NCBI GenBank assembly: GCA_038249135.1
Contig: JBBRWO010000005.1
Coordinates: forward strand, 1-43,285
DNA: 43,285 nucleotides
Source: JBBRWO01 sp038249135
GTDB lineage: Bacteria > Actinomycetota > Coriobacteriia > Anaerosomatales > JAAXUF01
Direction of reading: 5' to 3'
Below are positions 1 to 6,843 of the stretch, in pieces. Position numbers and translations under genes: made by a program. Under the pieces are notes generated by a model. That model worked only from the letters and a program-made list of their open reading frames with translations, was not told the origin of the DNA and ran no database searches. Position 1 is the stretch's first letter, and each line of letters begins with the position of its first letter.

Positions 1-939
1 ACCGCGGCCGGTGGGAACGAGCATGAAGATGTGGAATGCGTCGACGTTCAGGCTCTCGGCGAGGTCGTGCATCTCCTCCATGAGGTGAGCGTTGCGCGTC
101 GTGACCGTGGTGTTGATCTGCACGCCGACGCCGTGCCGTTTGGCGATTTTGATGCCCTCGATCGTCTTGTCGAAACAGCCGGGCTCGCCACGGAACTCAT
201 CGTGACCGGCGGCCGTCGGGAAGTCGACCGAGACGCTGATGCGAGGGATACCGTGGTCGGCCATCTTCTGCGCGATGTCATCGGTGATCAGGGTCGCGTT
301 CGTGCCGATGACCGGCATCGCACCCTTCTCGTGGCAGTAGTCCACGATCTCCCAGATGTCGGGCCGCATGAGCGGCTCGCCGCCGGTGAGGATGATGATC
401 GGATTGGAGATCGTGACGATGTTGTCGATCGTCGCCTTGATCTCCTCAAGCTTCAACTCGCCGTGGTAGTGGCCAAACTCCGCAGCCGCGCGACAGTGCA
501 CGCACGACAGGTTGCAGGAACGAGTGATCTCCCAAGCGATGATGCGCGGAGCCTTGATACCGGTCCGCTCTTCGTACGCGATGGCCTCAGGCCCGCCCCC
601 GGGACGGAACCCGACGCTGCGAGCCCCACCATGCCGCTGCCGATCCATCGGAACGCCCGCAGGATGTCCGCCAGGATGCCCGCCGCTCATCGGGACGCCG
701 GCTGGGTGCCCACCCGGATGCCCCGCCGGCGCCTCCCGCAGGCCGGCCCCGCCGGCCGAGGACAGCGCCGAAGGGGCACCCGGGTGGGCACCAGTCATCG
801 GAATCCCAATAGCCGTCTGCCCGCATCCGGCTTCCGCTTCCGCCATTTCCTGCTCGGTGATGGTCGCGGCCTCGTCGCCAAACTCCTCTTCGAGCTCGAG
901 GTCCGGACGGGCGCTGCTGTCTCCGACGTTCTCAGCCAT
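1..939 (-). CDS. ahbD: Radical SAM heme synthesis protein, AhbD-like (partial, runs off left edge)
   Basis: This is the first 313 codons of a gene that continues past the left edge. The ATG at 939 has an AGGAG ribosome site seven bases upstream. The radical SAM cluster motif CNLSCVHC lies at residues 142-149, preceded by an 'IAWEITRSCNLSC' block typical of the AhbC/AhbD/NirJ group. A TGGEP glycine motif follows. AhbD converts Fe-coproporphyrin III to heme in the siroheme-dependent pathway. The surrounding hemA, hemC, hemD, hemB and sirC genes support a heme role. The choice of AhbD over AhbC or another SPASM protein is inferred from that block, because the C-terminal half is missing. Residues 1-120 are an unusual acidic, then His/Gly/Pro-rich extension containing a duplicated 14-residue unit. 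That puts the core much farther from the N-terminus than usual. Confidence 0.72.
   Translation of the reverse strand, partial: MAENVGDSSARPDLELEEEFGDEAATITEQEMAEAEAGCGQTAIGIPMTGAHPGAPSALSSAGGAGLREAPAGHPGGHPAGVPMSGGHPGGHPAGVPMDRQRHGGARSVGFRPGGGPEAIAYEERTGIKAPRIIAWEITRSCNLSCVHCRAAAEFGHYHGELKLEEIKATIDNIVTISNPIIILTGGEPLMRPDIWEIVDYCHEKGAMPVIGTNATLITDDIAQKMADHGIPRISVSVDFPTAAGHDEFRGEPGCFDKTIEGIKIAKRHGVGVQINTTVTTRNAHLMEEMHDLAESLNVDAFHIFMLVPTGRG
646..729 (-). repeat. Two 42-base tandem repeats encoding a His-Gly-Pro unit
   Basis: Two adjacent 42-base units (646-687 and 688-729) encode residues 85-98 and 71-84 of the radical SAM protein. Both end in the 12-residue string GHPGGHPAGVPM. The DNA units differ at several, mostly silent, positions while the peptide is nearly identical. 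This suggests an old duplication kept under protein-level constraint. Confidence 0.8.
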
Positions 940-1031
940 GTGCGTGCTCCTGGAAGTAGGTGTCGTGTGCTCGATCAGGTGATGCAAGTTCCGCGCCGTG
1001 GCAAGACCCCGCGAAAGCTACCGCGCAGGTC

Positions 1032-2012
1032 CTAGCCCTCGGCCAACCACCGTGCGGCGTCCTTGGCGTGGTAGGTCAAAATCAGGTCCGCTCCGGCGCG
1101 CTTGAAACCGAGCATGGTCTCGAGCACGACGCGCTTCTCGTCGATCCAGCCGTTGGCCGCAGCGGCCTTCACCATCGCGTACTCGCCGGACACGTTGTAG
1201 GCGGCCGTCGGGTACCCGAACTCCGTCTTCACGCGGTAGATCATGTCCATATACGCCAAAGCCGGCTTGACCATGACGATATCGGCACCCTCGTCGATAT
1301 CGAGAGCGGCCTCACGCATGCCCTCCTCGGCGTTGGCGGAGTCCATCTGGTACTGCGTGCGGTCGCCAAACGTCGGCGCAGAGTCGGCAGCGTCACGGAA
1401 CGGTCCGTAGTAGCCACTCGCATACTTCACCGAGTAGGCCATGATCGGGATCTCCGAGAACCCCTCGGCATCGAGCGCAGCGCGAATCGCAGCCACGCGG
1501 CCGTCCATCATGTCGCTGGGGGCGACCATGTCGGCACCCGCCTCGGCGTGCGTGACGGCCTCCTTGGCGAGCAACTCGAGTGTGACGTCGTTGATGACGC
1601 AGCCGTTGTCGTCGAGGATGCCGCAGTGGCCGTGGCTCGTGTACTCACACATACAGACGTCGGTGATGACGTAGAACTCGGGGTCGTGCGCCTTGATGGC
1701 GCGAATCGCCTCCTGCACGATGCCGTGCTCGTCGTAGGCCTCCGAGCCGATCTCGTCCTTGCTCGACGGCAGGCCGAAGAGGATGACCGCCGGGATACCC
1801 AGAGCCTTGAGCTCGTCGATCTCTGCAGGCAGCATGTCGAGGCTCAGCTGATACTGGCCGGGCATCGACTTGATCTCGTCCTTGAGGCCTTTACCGGGCT
1901 TCACGAACAGCGGATAGATGAAGTCGTTTGCCGAGACCGCGGTCTCGCGCACCATGCGACGGATGGTCGGGTTGGCGCGCAACCGGCGCGGACGGTAAGC
2001 GGGGAACTGCAT
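1032..2012 (-). CDS. hemB: Porphobilinogen synthase (delta-aminolevulinic acid dehydratase)
   Basis: HemB condenses two 5-aminolevulinate molecules to porphobilinogen, the second committed step of tetrapyrrole synthesis, in the cytoplasm. The 326-residue length fits the family. The zinc-binding cysteines are seen at residues 120, 122 and 130 in the DVCMCEYTSHGHCG block, so this is the zinc-dependent type. The two active-site lysines are Lys196 (MAYSVKYAS) and Lys249 (MVKPAL), the latter forming the Schiff base in characterised enzymes. The gene lies 11 bases after the small membrane protein gene and 92 bases before the radical SAM gene, on the same strand. It is probably part of the heme operon, perhaps with its own promoter, since a terminator follows the tRNA upstream. 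Confidence 0.97.
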   Translation of the reverse strand: MQFPAYRPRRLRANPTIRRMVRETAVSANDFIYPLFVKPGKGLKDEIKSMPGQYQLSLDMLPAEIDELKALGIPAVILFGLPSSKDEIGSEAYDEHGIVQEAIRAIKAHDPEFYVITDVCMCEYTSHGHCGILDDNGCVINDVTLELLAKEAVTHAEAGADMVAPSDMMDGRVAAIRAALDAEGFSEIPIMAYSVKYASGYYGPFRDAADSAPTFGDRTQYQMDSANAEEGMREAALDIDEGADIVMVKPALAYMDMIYRVKTEFGYPTAAYNVSGEYAMVKAAAANGWIDEKRVVLETMLGFKRAGADLILTYHAKDAARWLAEG

Positions 2013-2023
2013 GCGAGCGCTCC

Positions 2024-2299
2024 TTACTCGACGAACTCTTCGATCGAGACGGGCTGCTTCTTGGCCGTGGGCGCAGCGTCTGAATCATCTGCGGCGCCGG
2101 TGCGAAGCTTGCCGCTGCGGCCGGTTCCAAGCTGGTAGTTGACCCAGCGCTTGTACTGCACGACCGCATAGGCGAGCAGCACAACGAGGGCGACCCAGTA
2201 CAGGATCTGCGCGAAGAACGCGACGATGTTGCCGTACTGCGTGATCCAGTCGATGAGACCGCTCGATGCGGGCTGTGCGGCGAGAATGTTCGGGTCCAT
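2024..2299 (-). CDS. Small single-pass membrane protein in the heme cluster, function unknown
   Basis: This 91-residue protein starts at the ATG at 2299, preceded by a strong AGGAGG ribosome site. A longer open frame continues upstream but runs through the tRNA gene and is not the gene. Residues about 25-48 form one hydrophobic helix ending in a Tyr/Lys/Arg stretch, which suggests a cytoplasmic C-terminus. The tail is polar and charged, ending in an acidic EEFVE. I do not recognise the family. Its position directly before hemB suggests a heme-related or membrane-anchoring role, which is inference only. It resembles CcmD in being a tiny one-helix protein, but a separate ccmD candidate exists at 8510-8701. 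Confidence 0.75.
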   Translation of the reverse strand: MDPNILAAQPASSGLIDWITQYGNIVAFFAQILYWVALVVLLAYAVVQYKRWVNYQLGTGRSGKLRTGAADDSDAAPTAKKQPVSIEEFVE

Positions 2300-2343
2300 G
2301 CATCCTCCTAGGGAAGTCAGTGAGCGGCCTTGCCGACCGCGTC

Positions 2344-2385
2344 GAAACAAACAGTCAGGGCGACCCCGATTGGAGCCGCCCTGAC
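2344..2385 (-). terminator. Intrinsic terminator after tRNA-Ala
   Basis: A perfect 9-bp stem (GTCAGGGCG with CGCCCTGAC, 2354-2385) with a 14-base loop is followed on the minus strand by TGTTTGTTTC. It starts 11 bases after the encoded CCA of the tRNA. It should end the tRNA transcript and partly separate it from the membrane protein and hemB. Confidence 0.75.
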
Positions 2386-2396
2386 ATTCTAACCGT

Positions 2397-2472
2397 TGGT
2401 GGAGATGAGGAGATTCGAACTCCCGACCTCTGCGTTGCGAACGCAGCGCTCTCCCAACTGAGCCACATCCCC
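2397..2472 (-). tRNA. tRNA-Ala (anticodon CGC), CCA encoded
   Basis: The minus strand folds as a full cloverleaf. The acceptor stem GGGGATG pairs with CATCTCC and includes the G3-U70 wobble that marks alanine tRNAs. The D-arm has GCTC/GAGC, and the anticodon stem CTGCG/CGCAG carries the loop TTCGCAA. The T-arm contains GTTCGAATC. The anticodon CGC reads GCG alanine codons, which are common in this GC-rich genome. The discriminator is A73 and the 3' CCA is encoded (2399-2397). It sits between hemD and the small membrane protein gene. Confidence 0.97.
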
Positions 2473-2485
2473 ATACGTGCATCGT

Positions 2486-2501
2486 GCGGCAGCGCTGCCG
2501 C
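2486..2501. other. 16-bp perfect palindrome in the tRNA leader
   Basis: GCGGCAGCGCTGCCGC is a perfect palindrome lying between the tRNA promoter and the tRNA 5' end at 2472. It could form a hairpin in the precursor leader or be a protein site. Its role is not known. Confidence 0.6.
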
Positions 2502-2514
2502 AAGAGCAGACAGT

Positions 2515-2543
2515 AGTGTGCCGACCTACCGTAGCTTTGTCAA
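2515..2543 (-). promoter_or_regulatory. Promoter for tRNA-Ala
   Basis: A perfect -35 TTGACA occurs at 2543-2538 on the minus strand. A weaker -10 (CACACT, 2520-2515) follows after 17 bases. The tRNA begins about 40 bases downstream. Confidence 0.55.
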
Positions 2544-2594
2544 ACCGAACTCCGGCACTCGCCCGCCAAGCCCTGTGTAGCGACTTGCATACCA

Positions 2595-3410
2595 TCACGA
2601 ACGTTCATCCAAGGGCGAGAACGTTTGGCCGACGCTAATCGCCAACGACGCCATCGTCGACTCCTCCGCCTCGATACTCGCCGAGTAGCCGAGAGCTTCA
2701 AGTGCTTCTGTTGTCACCGGGCCGATGCTCGCGATACGGAGGTCGCTCATGACCGAGTCGACCTCAAGACCAGCTGCACCCACCACCTCGATGAACGCCG
2801 AGGCAATCGCGCCGCTCGTGAACGTCGCCACGTCGATGCTGCCCGCACGCAGCCGCTCGATGACCTCCGGAACAGGAGGGGCCGCCTGCACGCGGTAGAC
2901 GGTCACCACGTCGAGAACGCACCCCATCTCGCTGAGCGCCTCGGCGAGAACTTCACGAGCCTCAAGAGCGCGCGGGAGCAAGACGCGGCGACACGCATCG
3001 GGACCCATGGCCTGGAACTCGGCAACGAGGCCCTCCGCGCGAAAGTCCGCAGGCACAAGCGTCGGCGGCAGGCCATGGTGCGCGAGATGATTCGCGGTCG
3101 CCGAGCCCACTGCCGCTATCCGGATGCCGAGCAGCGCCTCGCGCGAGCCGCCGGCAGGTCTGAATCGGCGCAGGAACCGGTCGACGGCGTTGGTCGAGGT
3201 GAACACAAGCCAGTCGTAGGTGTCGAGCGCACGAATCGCTTCGTCGACGGGTGTCCAGTCCTCGGGATCGACCGTCTCCAGCACCGGCATGACGAGCACC
3301 TCGGCGCCGAGCGCTTCGAGCGGCGCGGTCAGCGACGGTGCCTGCTCGCGTGTTCGTGTCACCAGAACCGATCGGCCGTGCAGCGGTCCGGGTTGAGAGC
3401 GTTGTTCCAC
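2595..3410 (-). CDS. hemD: Uroporphyrinogen-III synthase
   Basis: HemD closes and rearranges hydroxymethylbilane to uroporphyrinogen III, the branch point to siroheme, cobalamin and heme. The 271-residue protein begins with the 'GRSVLVTRTREQAPSL' strand-helix typical of the family. It contains 'FTSTNAV' near residue 70 and 'FTSGAIASAF' near residue 195 from the two alpha/beta domains. It is a stand-alone HemD: no uroporphyrinogen methyltransferase (CobA/SUMT) domain is fused, although such fusions are common in anaerobes. The GTG start at 3410 follows an AAGG site. It is 48 bases after hemC on the same strand. Confidence 0.92.
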   Translation of the reverse strand: MEQRSQPGPLHGRSVLVTRTREQAPSLTAPLEALGAEVLVMPVLETVDPEDWTPVDEAIRALDTYDWLVFTSTNAVDRFLRRFRPAGGSREALLGIRIAAVGSATANHLAHHGLPPTLVPADFRAEGLVAEFQAMGPDACRRVLLPRALEAREVLAEALSEMGCVLDVVTVYRVQAAPPVPEVIERLRAGSIDVATFTSGAIASAFIEVVGAAGLEVDSVMSDLRIASIGPVTTEALEALGYSASIEAEESTMASLAISVGQTFSPLDERS

Positions 3411-3458
3411 GGGAAGCCTTTCGTGACTGGCACTCGAATCAGCAGAGGCAGATCAGTC

Positions 3459-4415
3459 TCAGGTCTCCAGCAGTCCGTCGACGCTCTCCTCGCGAATCGC
3501 CGAGAGGATCTCGTCGGCGCCAAGCTCGAGCAACGCCGCAACCATGCGCTCACCCAGCGCGACCGGGTCGCTCGCGGGCCCTTCCAGCGCGGCGCGCAGA
3601 ACTCGCGCGCCGTCGACCTGGCCGACGATGGCGTCCATGTGCATGAGGTCGCCGTCGAGGACTGCATAGGCGCCGATCGGCACCTGGCAGCCGCCCTCGA
3701 GCTTCTTCATGACCACGCGCTCCGCGGTCACGCAGGTGAACGTCTCGGCGTGGTTGATCTTGTCGGTGACGTCGCGCATAAAGTCGTCGTTCTCGCGGAT
3801 CTCGATGCCGATGGCACCCTGGCCCACGGCAGAGACCATCTGGTCGGTGGGGATGTAGCCGGTGATGCGGTCGGCCCAACCCATGCGCGTGATGCCGGCG
3901 CTCGCGAGGATGACCACATCGACCTCGCCCGTCTCGGCCTTGCGCATGCGGGTGTCGAGGTTGCCGCGCACGTCGACGATCTCGACGTCGGGGCGCAGCG
4001 AGCGTACCTGCGCGATACGGCGCAGCGAGCTGGTGCCCACCTTGGCGCCCTGCGGGAGTGTCTCGAGCGTGTAGCCGGCGCCTGACACGAGCGCATCACG
4101 CGGGTCGACGCGCTCAGGCGTCGCCGAGATGTAGAGGCCCTCGGGGAGTTCGGTGGGGACGTCCTTCATGGAGTGAACGCACAGGTCGACGGTCTCGGCC
4201 ATGAGCTCGACCTCGAGCTCCTTGGTGAAGAGACCCTTGCCGCCCACCTTGTTCAGAGGAACGTCGAGGATCTTGTCCCCCGTGGTCTTGATGATCTTCA
4301 GCTCAACAGGAAGGCCGGTGATCTCTTCCACCAGCCCCTTGATGTACTCGGACTGCCACAGAGCGAGCTTGCTGCCCCGGGTCCCGATCACCAGCTTCTC
4401 TCGACTAGAAACCAA
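3459..4415 (-). CDS. hemC: Hydroxymethylbilane synthase (porphobilinogen deaminase)
   Basis: HemC polymerises four porphobilinogen molecules into hydroxymethylbilane. The 318-residue protein opens with VIGTRGSKLALWQ and carries the porphobilinogen-binding DVRGNLDTR region near residues 148-156. The dipyrromethane cofactor attachment site is Cys243 in EGGCQVPIGAYA. I place the start at a TTG (4415), supported by GGGAG six bases upstream. The gene overlaps the end of hemA by 11 bases, which indicates translational coupling. Confidence 0.97.
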   Translation of the reverse strand: MVSSREKLVIGTRGSKLALWQSEYIKGLVEEITGLPVELKIIKTTGDKILDVPLNKVGGKGLFTKELEVELMAETVDLCVHSMKDVPTELPEGLYISATPERVDPRDALVSGAGYTLETLPQGAKVGTSSLRRIAQVRSLRPDVEIVDVRGNLDTRMRKAETGEVDVVILASAGITRMGWADRITGYIPTDQMVSAVGQGAIGIEIRENDDFMRDVTDKINHAETFTCVTAERVVMKKLEGGCQVPIGAYAVLDGDLMHMDAIVGQVDGARVLRAALEGPASDPVALGERMVAALLELGADEILSAIREESVDGLLET

Positions 4416-5781
4416 CGGAATCTCCCATCTCTTTCTTATTCGCCGAGGAGGGCTTCTCTCCCCGGCCGAGGATAGTTCGGATCAGGCCCAAACCGTGCGG
4501 CGTCTTCCCGTCGGGATTGGCGTCGAGACCCCACAGGAAACGCGCCGATTCCAGATGGGCGTACCCGTCCTTCTCGGCGGCGACCTTCTTGAGGCGCTCT
4601 GTGGGACCGTGGAGCATCTTGCTGACGATAGAGGCGGTCAGCATATCGACCGTCTGGAGTTCCTTCTCGGAAAGACCACCGAGGCGCTTGATGGCCTTCT
4701 GGAGCTCGACCTGACGGACCAGCTCGGCCTTGGCGCGAATCGCGGCGACCGTCGGGACGACCTCCATTGACTCGAGCCAACGCTCGAAGGAAGCCATCTC
4801 CTCGGTCACGATGACTTCAGCCAACTCGGCCTCGTGCATGCGCTCCTCGAGGTTGGCCGAGACCACTCCATTGAGGTCGTCGATGTTGTACAGGTAGACG
4901 TCGGGGAGGTCGTTGACCGCCGGCTCGATGTCACGCGGCAGCGCGATGTCGATCAGGAACAGGGGACGCCCGCGGCGGCTCTTGCGCGCCGAGGCGATCT
5001 GGTCCTTGGTGACCACGTAGCCGGCCGCGGCGGTCGAGGAGATGACGATGTCTGCATCGGCCATGTGCTCGAAGAGTTCGTCGTAGGGAATCGCCTCGCC
5101 CTCGAACTTGTCGGCGAGCTCAACGGCGCGCTCGAAGGTCCGGTTGGCGACAAGGACGCGACCCACGCCGTTGCATACGAGGTTCTTGGCGGTCAGCTCG
5201 CTCATCTTGCCGGCGCCCAGGACGAGGATGGTGCGCCCTTCCAAAGAGTCAAAGACCTTCTTCGCGAGTTCGACGGCGGCGTAGCTGATCGAGACCGCGT
5301 TCTCGCCGATCTCGGTCTCAGTGCGCACGCGCTTGCCGACCTCGAAGCTCTGGCGGAACAGCTTGTTGAAGACGCGACCACTGGCGCCGTTGCTGAACGA
5401 GTGGTCGTAGGCTTCTTTGACCTGGCCGAGAATCTGCGCCTCACCTAAGACCATGGATTCGAGCGAGGCTACCACGCGAAACAGGTGCCTGATGACCGAC
5501 TCGCCCTCACGGACGTAGAGGTAACGTGCGAGCTCGTCACGGTCGAGGCCGTGATAATCGGCTACGAAGTCGATGACAGCCGACGGGCCGTCGGAATCGG
5601 CGTGGGTGACCGCGTAGATCTCCGTGCGGTTACAGGTCGAGACGATGACCGCTTCGCTGACAGCGGGAGATGAGGTAAGCAGAGTAAGGGCTTCGTCCTG
5701 GCGATGTGCCGGGAACGTAAGCTTCTCCCTGATCTCAACCGGTGCGGTCTTGTGGCTCAGACCGACGAGTGTCAGATGCAT
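4405..5781 (-). CDS. hemA: Glutamyl-tRNA reductase
   Basis: HemA reduces glutamyl-tRNA(Glu) with NADPH to glutamate-1-semialdehyde, the first and normally rate-controlling step of C5 tetrapyrrole synthesis. The catalytic cysteine is Cys50 in VIVSTCNRTEIYAV. GEAQILGQVK follows near residue 113, then the NADPH fold (ILVLGAGKMSELTAKNL) near residue 190, and a C-terminal dimerisation helix region. The length of 458 residues is typical. The gene heads the hemA-hemC-hemD run and has its own promoter and a long structured leader. That fits this step being the regulated one. The ATG at 5781 has only a weak ribosome site, partly inside a small hairpin. Confidence 0.97.
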   Translation of the reverse strand: MHLTLVGLSHKTAPVEIREKLTFPAHRQDEALTLLTSSPAVSEAVIVSTCNRTEIYAVTHADSDGPSAVIDFVADYHGLDRDELARYLYVREGESVIRHLFRVVASLESMVLGEAQILGQVKEAYDHSFSNGASGRVFNKLFRQSFEVGKRVRTETEIGENAVSISYAAVELAKKVFDSLEGRTILVLGAGKMSELTAKNLVCNGVGRVLVANRTFERAVELADKFEGEAIPYDELFEHMADADIVISSTAAAGYVVTKDQIASARKSRRGRPLFLIDIALPRDIEPAVNDLPDVYLYNIDDLNGVVSANLEERMHEAELAEVIVTEEMASFERWLESMEVVPTVAAIRAKAELVRQVELQKAIKRLGGLSEKELQTVDMLTASIVSKMLHGPTERLKKVAAEKDGYAHLESARFLWGLDANPDGKTPHGLGLIRTILGRGEKPSSANKKEMGDSVGF

Positions 5782-5794
5782 GTTGTGCGGCTCG

Positions 5795-5916
5795 CCTTAC
5801 CTCGTAAGGACAAAGGAACGCCCTCGCCGGAGCGGTGCATGTTGTTCAGGCAAGCAGGCCCGGCGAGGGCGAAGTCATACACGCTATGGGACATGCGCCA
5901 CTGCGTTTGCCTGAAC
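5795..5916 (-). promoter_or_regulatory. Structured hemA leader: interleaved stems plus ribosome-site hairpin
   Basis: Read on the minus strand, the leader contains four pairing segments in the order A, B, A', B'. A (5916-5907, GTTCAGGCAA) is a perfect 10-bp complement of A' (5853-5844). B (5871-5860, CGCCCTCGCCGG) is a perfect 12-bp complement of B' (5830-5819). The connecting loops are 35, 6 and 13 bases, which is sterically possible for an H-type pseudoknot; alternatively the two stems exclude each other as a switch. Closer to the gene, CCTTAC-GAG-GTAAGG (5809-5795) forms a hairpin that would hide the purine-rich ribosome site. I recognise no known riboswitch class here. The pairing is directly visible; regulation by heme or another ligand is inference. 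Confidence 0.55.
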
Positions 5917-5952
5917 GTTCGGATTCTATCACCGCGAACTGCTCGGCGGCAA
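5917..5952 (-). promoter_or_regulatory. hemA promoter
   Basis: A -10 TAGAAT (5928-5923) and a -35 TTGCCG (5952-5947) are separated by 18 bases. The sequence right after the -10, CCGA-N2-GTTCAGGCAA, is the same with the same spacing as at the ccmE promoter. Confidence 0.6.
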
Positions 5953-6028
5953 CGAATCCGTGCTCCCCCAAAGGGAAGCGAAGCGCATGCCGACCCGCCA
6001 CGCGCGACAGTCGGTGAGCGCTGTCACA

Positions 6029-6841
6029 CTAGCTCTTGCGGGCCTTCTTGATGTCGCCGTCAACAATCGCGAAGAACACCTCGGGAAGCAGGCCTTTCAG
6101 CCGAAAGTAGAACGCGGAGAGCGCGTCGGGGATGATCAGGTACTTCCCGCGTTCGACACCACGCACAATGGCCTCGGCGACCTTCTCGGCGGAGATGGGC
6201 TTGATGTTGCCGGCGATGACGTCGGTTTCCTTGGGGCGCAGTGTGTGCTCGTATGCGAGCGCCGGCGTGTCGGTGTCCGGCGGACAGACCACGTGGACGC
6301 TGATGCCAGCGGGCTTGAGCTCGAAGCGGAGCGCCTCGGTGAATCCCATAATCGCGAACTTCGCCGAGGAGTACCCGGTGTAACCGTAGATGCCCAGATA
6401 CCCGGCCACCGAGCTGACGTTGACGATGTGGCCGCGGCCGCGCTTGAGCATGTGCGGCACCGCTGCCCGGCACGGGTAGACGACGCTCCAGTAGCCGTTG
6501 CTCATGTTCGCCTCGAAGTTCTCGAGCGGCATCGTGGCGAACTCGCCGGGCACGATGACGCCTGCAGAGTTGACGAGGATGTCGGGACCGAAGCCGTCTT
6601 CGACAAGCGAGTCGATGGCCTCGCTCGCCTCTGCGAAGACGCTCAGGTCGGCCGAGCGAGTGAGGATGCGCTGACCCGCCGTCGTGGCGACCGCGTTCAG
6701 CTCAGCGGAGGCTGCCGCAAGCTTGTCCGCGGAGCGACCGATGATGGCGACGTCGTAGCCGCGTCCGGCGCAGACCTTCGCGGTGGCAAGCCCGATCCCG
6801 CTGCTTCCTCCGGTGACGATGACGGTGGGGCGCTGGGACAT
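6029..6841 (-). CDS. Short-chain dehydrogenase/reductase, 3-ketodihydrosphingosine reductase-like
   Basis: This 270-residue classical SDR has the cofactor motif TGGSSGIG (residues 10-17), NSAG at 91-94, Ser143/Ser144, and the catalytic Tyr157-x3-Lys161. The PPDTDTP block followed by a PKET motif resembles 3-ketodihydrosphingosine reductase (KDSR/FVT1-type SDRs). Bacterial members with this signature have uncertain substrates. The ATG at 6841 has GAGGAG five bases upstream and sits two bases after the sirC stop, so translation is coupled. A GTG six bases farther upstream overlaps the ribosome site and is less likely. No serine palmitoyltransferase or other lipid gene is in the window, so its role beside heme genes is unclear. 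Confidence 0.8.
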   Translation of the reverse strand: MSQRPTVIVTGGSSGIGLATAKVCAGRGYDVAIIGRSADKLAAASAELNAVATTAGQRILTRSADLSVFAEASEAIDSLVEDGFGPDILVNSAGVIVPGEFATMPLENFEANMSNGYWSVVYPCRAAVPHMLKRGRGHIVNVSSVAGYLGIYGYTGYSSAKFAIMGFTEALRFELKPAGISVHVVCPPDTDTPALAYEHTLRPKETDVIAGNIKPISAEKVAEAIVRGVERGKYLIIPDALSAFYFRLKGLLPEVFFAIVDGDIKKARKS

Positions 6842-6843
6842 GC

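Noticed and set aside
960..2138. A 392-codon plus-strand open frame
   Set aside because: It is antisense to hemB and the small membrane protein gene, with no recognisable domain.
2024..2503. 159-residue version of the small membrane protein
   Set aside because: Its first 68 codons run through the tRNA-Ala gene and terminator. The ATG at 2299 has a strong AGGAGG site.
2625..4085. A 486-codon plus-strand open frame
   Set aside because: It is antisense to hemD and hemC, with shadow-type composition and no start signal.
5819..5871. hemA leader 12-bp stem as a plain intrinsic terminator
   Set aside because: The tail (TTCCTTTG) is a poor T-tract and the loop contains the complement of another leader segment, so a regulatory fold fits better. 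Termination is not excluded.
5897..5903. GCCACTG, resembling a cobalamin riboswitch box, on the plus strand
   Set aside because: The rest of the cobalamin riboswitch core is absent and no plus-strand gene follows.
5782..5940. T-box leader for the glutamyl-tRNA reductase gene
   Set aside because: No T-box consensus or specifier-loop arrangement was found.
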